Below, one piece after another: positions 1-9,993 of a DNA stretch of 64,000 bases. The translations under genes and the position numbers were made by a program. Under the pieces are notes generated by a model. It searched no databases and was not told where the DNA came from. It was given only the letters and a program-made list of their open reading frames with translations. The stretch comes from Histoplasma ohiense (lineage: Eukaryota > Ascomycota > Eurotiomycetes > Onygenales > Ajellomycetaceae). The first letter of the stretch is position 1; each line of letters opens with the position of its first letter. Location: NCBI GenBank assembly GCA_017607445.1, contig JAEVHH010000002.1, positions 124,001 through 188,000 on the forward strand. Direction: 5' to 3'.

Positions 1-264
1 GATGACACTCATCGCCAGTCGCCCTTCTTTGCCAACATAAGCGGCAAGGAAGATCTCCGGGACAGGGATATCAGTTTGCTCTTTCACAAGGCGCATAGCG
101 ATTTCCTCAGAAGGACGAACTCTGCTTCCAACCTTTAGAATGGCCTCGTTGTCACACTTAAGGACCTTCACACCACCCTGATGGCTCAAGAGAATAACTT
201 CGTCATGCATCCCGCGAAACATGCGTTCGGAACCCCACTCTTCCCACTCTTCCAGTGTACTCAT
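1..264 (-). CDS. APH-family (aminoglycoside phosphotransferase-like) kinase, N-terminal part, cut by the window edge
   Basis: A clean 88-codon reading frame on the minus strand runs off the left edge, starting at the ATG at 262..264 (protein begins MSTLEEW). It contains the features of the N-lobe of fungal APH/choline-kinase-like proteins: a strand ending ILKVGSRVRPSEE that would carry the ATP-binding lysine, a helix with EEIAMRLVKEQT, then IPVPEIFLA, the usual 'IPVP' link to the hinge strand, and LAMSVI at the cut. The frame stays open upstream of this ATG back to a stop near 415, so an earlier start or an upstream exon is possible. Codons are CpG-normal, unlike the whole neighbouring nest, so this is a host gene. 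The catalytic C-lobe is outside the window. The substrate is unknown; most fungal members are uncharacterised. Confidence 0.8.
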   Translation of the reverse strand, partial: MSTLEEWEEWGSERMFRGMHDEVILLSHQGGVKVLKCDNEAILKVGSRVRPSEEIAMRLVKEQTDIPVPEIFLAAYVGKEGRLAMSVI

Positions 265-689
265 GTTGTCGGCTGGGCTGTTGCAGTACGGTTTGGGGGT
301 TTTCGGTATGGGTGTACCTAGTATAATAGGCGCGGGGGAATTGTTAGCATTGCTTTTGATGTTGGACGATGGAATATCAGGGTTTGCTGCTAATGCAAAT
401 GATTTACCCGGGCGGCCACGCTACCACACGTGATTAAATGAACCAGAAACTGTTGGACCTAGGCTGCCTATCACGGACTAGCGCACCACACATATATGCC
501 TCAGCTGCCGACATGCTAATACAACCACTTAGACATCCCACAGGTTATAGCCTGGATTAACCCGCACTCCCTAAAAGATATGACATCGCCGAACATAGCA
601 CCATCAATGTCATATCAGATTTGAAATCAAGACATTATCTTGCTACTTGCATCATACTATACCATCTACATCATAGCAAGTTTGATCTG
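265..689. other. Upstream region of the APH-family gene, left flank of the retrotransposon nest
   Basis: CpG dinucleotides occur normally to about position 600 and then become rare, so the boundary of the mutated domain lies close to the first LTR at 690. The open frame continuing upstream of the APH start (to about 415, minus strand) may be leader or extra N-terminal coding sequence. A plus-strand open frame at 221..433 overlaps the gene in antisense and resembles nothing I know. No convincing promoter element was identified. Confidence 0.5.
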
Positions 690-948
690 TGTAACGGGTG
701 TACTTCAATTAACAATCTAGCACTATTCTAATACAGATTATGAATTGATTAAGAAAAGAAAGAGAAAAGAAATCAGAAGAAAAGATTGTATGAAGAGAGT
801 TTTTATAGAGCAAAGTTTGAGATGAAAGAATATCAGAAGCTGCTTCACAATGAAGTGTGAAATAAAAGAACATTAAAAGCTATATAAAAGAATTGTTAGA
901 AAGTATATAAATATAGAGTGTGAGATGAAAGAATCATTGAGAACTATA
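690..948 (-). repeat. A0 3' LTR, left part (interrupted by A1)
   Basis: Begins TGTAACGGGTGTACTTC, the reverse complement of the A-family LTR end, and continues through the A-rich GAAAGAAAGAGAAAAG block. It is cut at CTATA (944..948), which is repeated at 35778..35782 after A1. The remaining LTR resumes at 35783. Joined length is about 533 bp, like the A3 LTR. Confidence 0.9.
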
Positions 949-1355
949 TGTGACGGGTTAGCACCTGTTAGTAATTAACTTACACAACCAACTCCCCTCC
1001 TGCACCCACTCGTTCCTGGCTGTTGTGACCTCGCATAACCCTCGATGTTCTTCCGCTCCATGCTCCACACTCACATAGTTTCTAACAATTCTTCCGCGTA
1101 GCCCTCAATGATTCCCTCACCCCATGCTCCACACTTGTGTAGTTTCTAATGATTCTTACATGTATCTCTTAATGTTCTTCCACTCTGCACTCCACTGTGA
1201 AGCAGCTTCTGATATTCTTTCATCTCAAACTTCTCTCTATAAGAACCTTCTTTGTAGAACCTTTTCTTCTGATTTCTTTTCTCTTTCTTTTCTTAATCAA
1301 TTTGTAATCTGTATTAGAATAGTGCTAGATTGTTAATTGAAGTACATTCATTACA
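949..1355 (+). repeat. A1 5' LTR (407 bp)
   Basis: Starts TGTGACGGGTTAGCAC and ends AGTACATTCATTACA. A TATAAG box lies at 1238..1243, and the motif AATCAATTTGTAA at 1295..1307 is complementary to the primer site just after the LTR. CpGs survive in the outer half (for example around 1009..1100, including CCGCG near 1097) and are absent in the inner half. The partner LTR at 35371 has the opposite pattern. Confidence 0.92.
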
Positions 1356-1368
1356 TTACAAATTGATT
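1356..1368 (+). promoter_or_regulatory. A1 primer binding site, self-complementary type
   Basis: TTACAAATTGATT follows the LTR directly. It is the exact reverse complement of AATCAATTTGTAA at 1295..1307 inside the same LTR, about 55 bp after a TATA box. It does not begin with TGG, as a tRNA-primed site would. In A2 the same pairing holds (site TTATGAATTGATT against its 3' LTR). This fits the self-priming scheme known for Tf1/sushi-type elements; use of the site is inferred. Confidence 0.65.
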
Positions 1369-1763
1369 CTTCTGTGTTTAAGATCTGAATGTTTTGTTAT
1401 TAGTTCTTACATCTGAGTATATTGTTATCAGTTCTTACATCTGAGTGTGTTGTTATCAGTTCTTACATCTGAGTGTATTGTTTACAGATCTGAGTGTCTA
1501 GTTGTTACAAGAGATCTCTTATGAATCTGAGTGTCTCTATTGTTAGTTATATAGACTGTTGTGTCTAAGCATCTAAGACACAATCAACTGTGTTCTATAA
1601 GGCTTGAGTGTCTACAAACTGTAACACTGCAAATAGTATTTATGAAGAAGCTTGATCAAACTTAGCACTGCAATACTGTGAATAGTGTCTGTGAGAGAAC
1701 TGAGTATCTACAAGTATTTCTTTGTCTTTTTATTATTATTATTACATATTTTTAGATATTGAA
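1369..1763 (+). other. A1 leader with short tandem repeats
   Basis: An untranslated leader lies between the primer site and gag. Around 1396..1490 it holds about three to four copies of a unit of roughly 28 bp containing TTCTTACATCTGAGTGT. Shorter repeats of GAGTGTCTA and CTGTGAATAGTGT-like pieces follow. The same leader occurs in A2 (31570..31946) and A3 (59646..60022). No reading frame was seen. Confidence 0.6.
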
Positions 1764-2649
1764 ATGAACTATAAATAATTCTACAAACATCTGCTGCATC
1801 TGAACACAGTGGACAATAACTTAGATCTACAAAGCATTCTTCAGCAGCAGATGCTACAGATGACTGAATTGTAATAATGATTTGCTGAAATGAATACTTC
1901 TGTATTCACTGTTTCTTCTACATTCATATCTTATGAAAAGCTCTCAAGAGAGAAGCTCTCAATTCTCAATAAATATGAGAAAGATCTAGCACTCTATCTT
2001 ATATGAAAGTCAAAAGTGAATGTCAAATTGAACATTGATGAACAAGCAATAGACTTGCTATTCAATCAAGTATGATATATTTATAGCAGATTGAATGACA
2101 ATGTGTTAGCAAAATTTCAATTCTGAATAAGTTATTATTAGAATCATCAGTGTATGTCAGAGCTAGTCTTCTGACAACTCAACTCTCTCTTTCTCAATTC
2201 TATACTTCAAATCAAAATATTAGACTGGCTTAATCAGATTTGTCAGATGAATATTGTGTTGACAACTTATCTTTCTGAATTCAATCACAAACTTTTAGAA
2301 GCAGATGAGCAAGACTGAAATGATACTATCAAAATCAATATACTATTCAAGAATTTGAATTTTCAGTTATATAATCAAAGTGTAGAGTGTCTGAAGCTCT
2401 CAATATACAGTGAATTCTGTACTTATTTTTGTCTATTGAACAACAATCTGTTTCAGTTCTGCATACTTCAAAATTGTAGAGAATTCTGTTAAATGAATGT
2501 GTATATTCTGAACCACTCTGCAGCATCTTTCATCTCTGAATCAGAATCAATGAACTGAATTTTATATATAAACACAAGCTGCTCAAAGATCTCTAATGAC
2601 TCAGAGAAGAACACTGTCAACTGAATTATCAGAGAAGTCTGTATATACT
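1764..2649 (+). pseudogene. gag: A1 gag, 5' part (capsid region)
   Basis: This frame encodes the retrotransposon Gag, which would form the particle and bind RNA. The start ATG at 1764 (MNYK..) is the same start as in A2 and A3. The readable protein has a Q-rich N-terminus (about residues 20 to 40), then a capsid-like helical region with SREKLSILNKYEKD. Numerous TGA codons interrupt it at former Arg or Trp positions. The frame ends where B2 inserted. The zinc knuckle resumes at 25415, and the two halves join within the second cysteine codon (TGC) of that knuckle. Identity as Gag rests on position, the knuckle and the two sister copies. Confidence 0.8.
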
Positions 2650-2912
2650 TGTGAAGTGTAGTGACAGTGTGAAGAGTAATAGTAGAAGATAGTTTATAGC
2701 GTAGTAGAGATAATAGTAATATATTGTAGAGTGTAGTATAGTAGTGTAACATAGTGTAGCTAATCACTAAGAAAGAAAAGAAAGAGAAAGAAGATGTGTG
2801 AAATACATACATCAATATATATATACATATAGAAATAGTGGTAGCAAGAGTATAATGGAAAGAGATAAGAATAAGTGAAGATAATAAGAAAATAATAAAC
2901 AAGTGCATTACA
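2650..2912 (-). repeat. B2 3' LTR (263 bp)
   Basis: Begins TGTGAAGTGTAGTGACAG and ends GTGCATTACA, the inverse of the B-family LTR (TGTAATGCAC..CTCACA). One CpG remains, on the outer (left) side at TAGCGTAG near 2698. The hydrophobic reading frames crossing this and every other B LTR are by-products of its pyrimidine-rich sequence. Confidence 0.92.
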
Positions 2913-3186
2913 ATTGCCCCTCTTTTTTATAAGAGCTGTCCTCAGCAATTGTATAGATTGCTTGCTAGTAGATAATTGCATTCTCATATTGTAAGTTCCA
3001 CTTGTTGATAGCAGTATATCAATCACATCCTCTAGATAGCTTGTATACACATTGTTATCGATTTTCTAATGAGATGGAATTGATGGATTCTTTGATTGTC
3101 AGAGATTGTATGCAGAGAAGCAAAAAGAATTTCTTTCTTCTTGAAGATTTCTCTTCTTTTTTAACTTGATCATCATCAAAACTTCT
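2913..3186 (-). other. B2 polypurine tract and 3' untranslated part, left of B1
   Basis: Read on the minus strand, this ends in a purine-rich tract directly before the LTR, as expected for plus-strand priming. The same sequence lies before the 3' LTR of B1 (10732..11075) and B3 (36852..37212). B1 inserted at CTTCT (3182..3186); the uninterrupted sequence is seen at 37112..37140 in B3. Confidence 0.8.
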
Positions 3187-3452
3187 TGTAATGCACTCGT
3201 TTATTATTTCCTTATTATCTTCGCTTATTCTTACCTCTTTCCATTATACTCTCGCTACCACTATTTCTATATGTATATATATATTGATGTATGTATTTCG
3301 CACATCTTCTTTCTCTTTCCTTTCTTCCTTAGTGATTAGCTACGCTATGTTACACTACTATACTATATTGCTTTACAATATATTACTATTATCTCTGCTA
3401 TGCTATAAACTATCTTCTACTGTTACTCTTCACACTGTCACTACACCTCACA
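3187..3452 (+). repeat. B1 5' LTR (266 bp)
   Basis: TGTAATGCACTCG..CTCACA. A TATATATATAT box is at 3274..3284 and the probable transcript start region AGTGATTAG at 3331..3339. CpGs are kept in the outer half (ACTCG, TTCGC, CTCGC, TTCGC) and mostly changed to TG in the inner half (TAGTGATT, TATGTT, TCTGCT, TATGCT). Confidence 0.94.
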
Positions 3453-3456
3453 GTTT

Positions 3457-3465
3457 CTAATCACT
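3457..3465 (+). promoter_or_regulatory. B1 primer binding site, self-complementary type
   Basis: CTAATCACT begins 4 nt after the LTR. It is the reverse complement of AGTGATTAG at 3331..3339 in the LTR, about 50 bp after the TATA box. C1 has the same 9-mer pair (17841..17849 and 17740..17748). This suggests priming by the element's own transcript end. The short match makes it weaker than the 13-nt match in family A. Confidence 0.55.
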
Positions 3466-3499
3466 CAATCTTTGAGAGACAGTCTGTTGAGTAATAGTC

Positions 3500-4831
3500 A
3501 TGACCTCTACCCACAGCATCTGCTGTACTCATGCTATCATCAAACTCAAAGCAGCAAACATTATGAAAGAAAACTGTGAAATGCACACTTCTGTCACTGA
3601 AAGTGTGCAACAAACATCATCTTTCTCTATGAAATTGAACTCTGAATATAGTTCAGAAGAGGATATCTCTTCTGAAGATTTCAGTACAATTGAGACTGAG
3701 AAGATAGCTGTGATCAGAAGAATCAAAAAATTACAGACTGAGAAAGAATTGCAAGAACTTCAACAGCAGTGCAACACTTTACTACAAGAATTGAATGAAA
3801 CAATTTCAGTCATCTGAAATATGCTAGAAGCACATCTGAATCACAGTAGAGATGCAACTAGTATGAATGATAACTGTGATAATATCATAAGTATTCTCAA
3901 ATCATCAGAAGTCACACTATAAATACTCAACATCTTAGTGAAAAGTGCTGTGACTACTGTCAGTGAAAGATATAGTCAGATATCACTTTGACAATTAGAA
4001 CTTTGAGATCTCAGTATGAGTGATCACTCTTCTTGAAGAAATGTGGAAAAGTTCTGAGATCAAAGTATGAAAGAATTCAAAAACTTTGTTACAGCTGCTA
4101 TCACTTTTCATGTCAGTGATCTTGATTACTACAATGAACACAATCATCAAAAGATCATCAAAGCTGTTACTCATTTCAATATCAAGATACAACAACATTG
4201 ATATCAACATACATATGATATGTGAACTTTGCCATCATGAGAAGAATTTGTTAGTTGAATGTAATGTCAAGTCACTGATTCAGATAGAAGTTTCTGAGAT
4301 GTCAATAGACAGTACTGAAAAACAGAGCAACAAGAAGATCAGATAGTTCAACAATTTGCTTCACACTTACAATCAATTGAAGAGTATCTGCAGCATTCTT
4401 ATAGTGAATATCATTGGAAATCACACCTCTATATGAAAGTTCTATCTTCCATTCACTGAGAATTCAATAAATATGTAATCAAATTGGAAGAGTTAAGCTA
4501 TGATGTCACTCTACATAAACTTGCAATGGCAGAATTGAATCTGTCAGAGAGACAGAAGAAGCTTAAAGAGAAGTCAAATTTCAAAAACCTCATTCAAAGC
4601 TTTAACAACAGAAATAATGCTGATAATAGATCACAAAACAAACACAGATGAAATGACACTACAAAGTTCAATGACTCCACTCAATCAAAATATTGCTGTT
4701 ATTGCAAGCAACCAGGACATATCATTGATTTGTGTTTCAAACAACTCAAAGATGAATCCAAAAACATCAAGTTCAACTCAAAACTCAATACAAAAGACAC
4801 AAAGAACTCAAAGAACTCAAAAAATGCTTAA
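3500..4831 (+). pseudogene. gag: B1 gag with zinc knuckle
   Basis: Starts at ATG 3500 (MTSTHS). It is acidic around residues 50 to 75 (SEEDISSEDFSTIETEK) and then carries a predicted coiled coil (IRRIKKLQTEKELQELQQQ). A capsid-like stretch contains KFKNF-type residues and VSDLDYYNEHNHQKI. The C-terminus has the CCHC knuckle CYYCKQPGHIIDLC-like segment near 4694..4738, followed by a Lys/Asn/Ser tail. The frame ends at TAA 4829..4831, four to six bases after the slippery heptamer. Internal TGA and TAA codons and at least one frame disturbance near 4020..4350 show decay. Role: particle formation and RNA packaging, inferred from the family. Confidence 0.82.
4819..4825 (+). promoter_or_regulatory. 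-1 ribosomal frameshift heptamer A AAA AAT at the B1 gag-pol junction
   Basis: In the gag frame the codons read TCA AAA AAT GCT TAA, so AAAAAAT has the X XXY YYZ phasing of a -1 slippery site, and gag stops two codons later. Pol (protease at about 4951) is in the -1 frame relative to the zinc knuckle. The heptamer is preserved in B2 (16627..16633) and B3 (42356..42362) despite heavy decay. Confidence 0.75.
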
Positions 4832-7800
4832 GATATATCATTCAGCTTGCAATGACAGTCATAAGCACAGAAAGTTGATACAAAAACATTTTAAGCTTTA
4901 CTGTCACAGTGAAACTTGCTACATCTAAAAGTCTGCAAAAAGTGCTTGCACTAGTAGACTCTGAATCAGAAGTGAACTGTGTCAATGAATTTTGAGCAAA
5001 GAATCACAATCTAGAAGCTGCTCACTGCAAAATCAAAATGATCAAATCAATTGATGAATGTATAATGCACTTCTTTGAAGAGTATAACATTGCAACTACT
5101 GTCACTGATCATAAAAGTAATGCACAGCAGACATCTCATTTCTTTCATGCAATGAAGATGAAGAACTACAGTCTTGTATTAGAATTTTCTTGATTAAGAC
5201 AAACAAATCCTCTTATAGATTGATCAGATGGACAATTCTTTTTTAGAAGCTCTGAAGATGAACAACAGTCTCAAATTATTTCTGAACAAGATGTTCTAGC
5301 TGAAGTTCTCACAGAAGCTAGAGTAGAAATACTTGTAGTATTATTTACAGAACATTCAAAAGATTCAAAGCATGCTTTATATATATTCTTGACTGTGTAT
5401 TCAGACTTGCTGACTGATCTATCTGATTATGTCATGCCATACACACATATCTTCTCAGAAGAAGCTGCTATAAGCACAAAAAAATCAGAAGAGATAAAAC
5501 ACTGTATAGATCTCAAATCTAATATACAATCTTCATTTATATCAATATACAATCTCTCTGAAACTGAGTTAGCCACTCTAAGAGAATATTTAAAAAATGC
5601 ATTAGATAAAGAGTGGATACAATCATTCAGTAGCCCAGCTGATGCACTGATTCTCTTTGTTCTCAAAAAAAATGATGAACTCTGTCTTTGTGTAGACTAT
5701 TGAGGATTAAATTGAATCACTATCAAGAACTGATACCCTCTATCTCTAATAAGTGAATTACTTAATAGACTTTCAAAAGTCAAGATATTCACTAAGCTGA
5801 ATCTTTGAGATGTCTATCACTGCATACTTATAATGACAAAAGACTGTTGGAAGACAGCCTTTAGAATGAGATATGAACATTTTGAATATATAGTTATACC
5901 ATTTGAACTAGCTAATGCTTCAGTGACATTTCAAGCATACATTAACAATGTTTTGTCTGATTTGTTGGATATATGTTGTATTGTCTATTTGGATGACATT
6001 CTCATATTCTTCAATTCAAAGCAGAAATATAAAGTGCATGTTACTAAAGTGCTAGAATATCTTGAGTGTGTGAATCTATTTGCAAAACTCTCTAAGTGTG
6101 AATTTGAAGTGGATAAGATCTCATTTCTGAGATTTGTTATAGATACAAATGATGTTGAGATGAAGTCAGACAGAGTCTCCACTATTGTGAAATGACTTAC
6201 ATCTAAATCAATTAAAGAGGTTCAATTCTTCTTGAGTTTTGCTAATTTCTATTGATGATTTATTAAGTCTTTCTTCTCTATTGCAGCCCCATTATTTGAA
6301 CTTACAAAAGAGAGCAAGAAGAGGGAAAGAAAAGTCACTTTTATGTGAACAGAAGATGCTCAAAGTGCTTTCAATGAGCTCAAATCACACTTTATGCATG
6401 CTTCTATATTAGCTCATTTTGACTCAGCTTGGCATATTCAGATCAAATCTGATGCATTCACTTTTGCAGTCACTGCTATTCTGTCACAGTTGCAGAATGA
6501 TGAGCACTGACATTCAGTTGTCTTCTGATCAAGAAAGTTGATTGATGTGGAAATGTGTTATGATACTCATGATAAAGAACTCTTGACTATTGTAGCAGTA
6601 TTTAAGAATTGAAGACACTATCTGAAGAGAAGTCAGTATTCAATTCAAGTCTGATCTGATCATACCAATCTGCAGTACTTTATGATGACTAAGAAATTGA
6701 ACAGACATCAGATCAGATGAGTAGAAGCTTTATCTGCTTATGATTTTATATTACTGCACTGCTCTGAATCAAAGAATTCAGCTGATGGGCTCAGTCATCA
6801 CACAGACTACAGTGAAGTCTATAATAACCAAACTATATTATCTACTCTGCAACAGAAGCTGAAACATGGAGTTAGACTAGACTGAGAAGCTGATACTTCT
6901 TTTCAAAATAATATTTCTTCTGATATAGTCTGTGCATGAATCTCTAATGAGCAAAATGCTTCTTTTAATGAGTGAAAAGCACTTCATACATCAACATCTT
7001 CTATCTCTCATGTAAACTCTTCCCCTCTGATGTGCATTGAGCAATATATGCCCTGAATTGCAGTCAATAAGGCTATTCTTGAAGACTCAGCATATACAGA
7101 AATATCTGAATTCTTCATCTCATTTCTGAGTAAAGTATAGAAGATTGATTCTTTTGCTGCTGAGCAAATAGAGAAGATAAAAGAGAAGAGTATGATTATC
7201 ACTGAAAATATGCTATGAACAATTTCTGAGAATGATATATTGCATGCTGATGATCACACATATGTCTCTCAACAAAAGACACTTATTGATGAAATTATCA
7301 GTGCAAATCATGATGATCTGCAGAGGGGTCACTTTGGTATAAAAAAGTTCATAGACAGCATTCAGAACAAATACTATTGACATAAGCTAGTCAGAGATGT
7401 CAAAGATTATATATTCACTTGTGATACTTGTCAAAGAGTAAAGCCAAAACAGCACAGACAATATGAAGAATTGAGTACAATTCTCTTATCATCAAATTCT
7501 TTTGAGTCTATTACTATGAATTTTATTACAGACTTGTCAGCCTCTACATTCCTTCATCAAATCTACAATGCAATTTTAGTGATTGTGAATATATATACCA
7601 AGTTTATGATCTATATTCCTTGCATCAAAAACATTATGGCTGATGAACTAGCAGAAATTGTTTATATCAAGTTCTATACAATTTACAGAGTACTCAAAAA
7701 CCATATATTCAATCAAGATTCACTGTTTACAAGCCATTATTGATCCATCTTTTGTTATATGCTAGGCACATGCTGGAAACTTTCAACAGCCTTTCACCCT

Positions 7801-8550
7801 CAAACAGATGATCAAACAGAATGACAAAATCAAATCTTGAAACATTATCTTCAATGCTTTATCAACTATCATCAAGATGACTGGGCATGCTGACTATCAC
7901 TGATGCAGTTTGTTTACAATACCTCTCAACATGTCTCTACTGAAATGACACTCACAGAAGCCTTAATGGAATATCAATCTGATTTGAAAATTAATGTCAG
8001 CAAATCACCACAATCAGTCGCCATACATGCTGCTAGCCGCACAAAACATATCAAGAAAACACATCATAAGCTCATTGAGAATCTACAAAAGATGTGACAA
8101 GCACAGAAAATCTATTATAATGCAAAACATAAGTCTCAACAATTTAAAATAGATGACTATATCATGCTCAATGCAAAAAATCTCTGATTGCTGCATCTGG
8201 TTTGCAAACTCAATCATAAATATGTTGGATTCTTCAAGATTCTGAATACCATCAGAAAACAAGTGTACAAACTAGAACTGTCATCTTTATATAGAAGCAT
8301 TCATTCTGTATTTCATGTATCTTTATTGAAGCCATACAACTGCAGAAATGGAGCTCTATCAGAATCAGAACTGAAACTTGTTGATGATGAAGAAAAATAT
8401 CAAATTGAAGAAATTCTTGAAAAATGACAACAAAAAAACAAACCTCTGAAATATCTTGTGAGATGAATAGATTGAGGTTCTAGTGGTGATACATGAGAAC
8501 TGAAAGAAAATATATTGAACACTCAGACATTCAAAATCTTCCTCAAATAA
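4826..8550 (+). pseudogene. pol: B1 pol: protease, reverse transcriptase, RNase H, integrase, chromodomain
   Basis: The -1 frame after gag runs to TAA 8548..8550. In order it shows: an aspartic protease with ALVDSESEVN (DSG altered to DSE) near 4948; reverse transcriptase with LCVDY near 5683 and the YLDD active site at 5986..5997; an RNase H region from about 6400 (IKSDAFTFAVTAILSQL); the integrase zinc domain with H-x-H and CDTCQRVK near 7420; and the core with MNFITDLS near 7515 and FNQDSLFTS near 7710, where the second aspartate is now Asn. HPQTDDQTE follows near 7795, and a C-terminal chromodomain (EEILEK..PLKYLVR..WELKEN pattern, with TGA for Trp or Arg) spans about 8395..8535. Dozens of TGA stops show it is inactive. 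All steps of reverse transcription and integration would be encoded. Confidence 0.9.
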
Positions 8551-9032
8551 GAAAATGAATGACAAATACAAAAACAACATATCTTCAAATGTCAAAAGTA
8601 TGAACATCAAGTTGAAAGATGTCAGAAGTGCAAATTCTAAATCAAAAAACACTAGAAGCACAAATTTCACTCAAACTTCAATCAAATGCATTCTTTTTAG
8701 AAGGATTTTATCAGAGAAAAGAGAAAAAAGAAAAAAATTCAATTTGAGTATAATAAATACAAAAAATAAAACATACAAGCAAGGAAAAAACAAAGAAAAT
8801 GGGTTCTAAGAAAAGTCTAAAGACTCTCAGTTCATTCATTCTCATCTTATTCTTCATCTCTCACTTTCTCTTCTTTCTTTCATCATTTCTCTCATCTCTT
8901 CTCTCTGCCACTCTCACTCAATACTCCTTCTGATATTTGTAAATTATCAACACTCATTTTGAATGCAGAGATATAGACAAATGTCTATTTCACAAAACAT
9001 TTGTCTTCTCATATCTTCTCTCCCCCATCAAT
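8551..9032 (+). other. B1 3' intergenic segment between convergent pol and antisense gene
   Basis: A-rich on the pol-sense side to about 8800, followed by a TC-rich block with several CTCTC runs (8820..8930). Matching segments lie at 12419..12901 in B2 and 38151..38630 in B3. A short weak frame (8555..8809) has no convincing conservation as protein. It probably holds both 3' ends and the poly(A) signals; no specific signal was identified. Confidence 0.45.
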
Positions 9033-9976
9033 CTATTCATTCTTCAGCATATTCAATGAAGGAAGACATTTCTCCTCATCTTCTTCTTCTACTTCTCCAT
9101 CATTCAGAGCATCCTCTCCCTCTGCTTCACTGATGTCAGTGACAAATTGACAAAGAAAGCAGGCATCACAGACACTGCTGCAGTCATCAGTGTCTTCACA
9201 ATCTTTTTCATTGATTCTTCAGTCAACTTCTCTCTCATCAATCTCTTCTCAATTGATCTCTTCATCACAGAGCTTCTGAAGTTCATCACTCTCAAAATCT
9301 TCATATTCTTCTTTACACTTTTCTCTTTCTCTAACATCTCTGTTCTGAAAGAATCAGATACAATTATAGCCTTCAAAATCTGCATCTCTGCAGACTCAGC
9401 TGCTGTCTGATGCTGAGATTATAGAGCATTCACCTCTACTCTGCTCTAAGCAGACAGCATCATCAGATGAGATGTGTTCAATTGTTTAATTAAACAATGA
9501 AGATGACTTTTGTGACTGATTATGTTCTCTCTGACTGCCATCTCTGCAAAGATAAACACTCGTCTGTGCATGATGCACCTCAGAAGAGGTGTATCATGCA
9601 TCTAGTATCATTATCAGTATATCAACATTGCTAAGAGCAAGAATTAAAGAGGATTACTCATGGGTTTGCAGAATTTCTCTGCAGAGGCACAAGCCTCACA
9701 ATGCTTCTGAGCATTTGACTTCAACACACACCAGAAGTTGACATCCCTCAGCTTGGGGGCACAATGTTCACACACAATTCAACTGTTGTGCATCACATGA
9801 TTAGGGCTAAACTTAGGACAATATAACAAGTGAACAGTGAATGGTGCTATACAGAAATGAGCTAGTGGCACACATGACCACACTAATAATGCCACTGACA
9901 AGGAACACCAGCAATAATACATGATAAGTGCCCAAGGAACAACTTACTTAAAATCAGAATAATCAAGAAAGCTCAT
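9033..9976 (-). pseudogene. B1 antisense gene: spliced, Cys6-motif protein with acidic C-terminus
   Basis: On the strand opposite gag-pol, four exons join in one frame: 9948..9976, 9853..9894, 9658..9782 and 9601 downwards. Introns are 53, 70 and 56 nt, with donors GTAAGT, GTATAG and GTAATC, branch-like CTGAC, CTAAT and CTGAT, and AG acceptors. Exon 3 encodes a Cys6 motif spaced C-x2-C-x10-C-x9-C-x2-C-x6-C (begins CEHC, ends CEAC..FC). Exon 4 is polar, then strongly acidic, with CDACFLCQFVTD near the end and a stop at 9033..9035. In-frame TGA codons replace CGA. A TAA at 9486..9488 is shared by all three B copies, so it may be ancient or may mark a missed intron. The function is unknown; metal binding is inferred from the cysteines. 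Sister copies are at 11431..12418 and 37213..38150. Confidence 0.6.
9566..9601. repeat. 16-bp inverted repeat with 4-nt loop at the start of exon 4 of the B antisense gene
   Basis: Arms 9566..9581 and 9586..9601 around AGAA. Mismatches are all C/T or G/A changes, so the ancestral arms were probably perfect. The outer base of one arm is the first base of exon 4. Equivalent hairpins are at 11856..11891 (B2) and 37588..37623 (B3). Confidence 0.6.
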
Positions 9977-9993
9977 TTCAATATAAAAAAAGA

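Noticed and set aside
1380..1500. CRISPR-like short direct repeats in the A leader
   Set aside because: Units are adjacent without unique spacers and recur in each A leader. The organism appears eukaryotic. They are simple tandem repeats.
2489..3050. Hydrophobic, membrane-like reading frames (also at 3191, 10938, 11080, 25139, 36560, 50834)
   Set aside because: They all fall on the B-family LTR and neighbouring untranslated sequence. Their hydrophobicity comes from TTA/TTC-rich DNA, and frames differ between copies.
4826..8550. Alternative genetic code with TGA read as Arg or Trp
   Set aside because: TGA sits where other copies have CAA, CGA or TGG, a pattern expected from C-to-T or G-to-A change at CpG and CpC. 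TAA/TAG stops and lost catalytic residues also occur, and the host APH frame needs no recoding.
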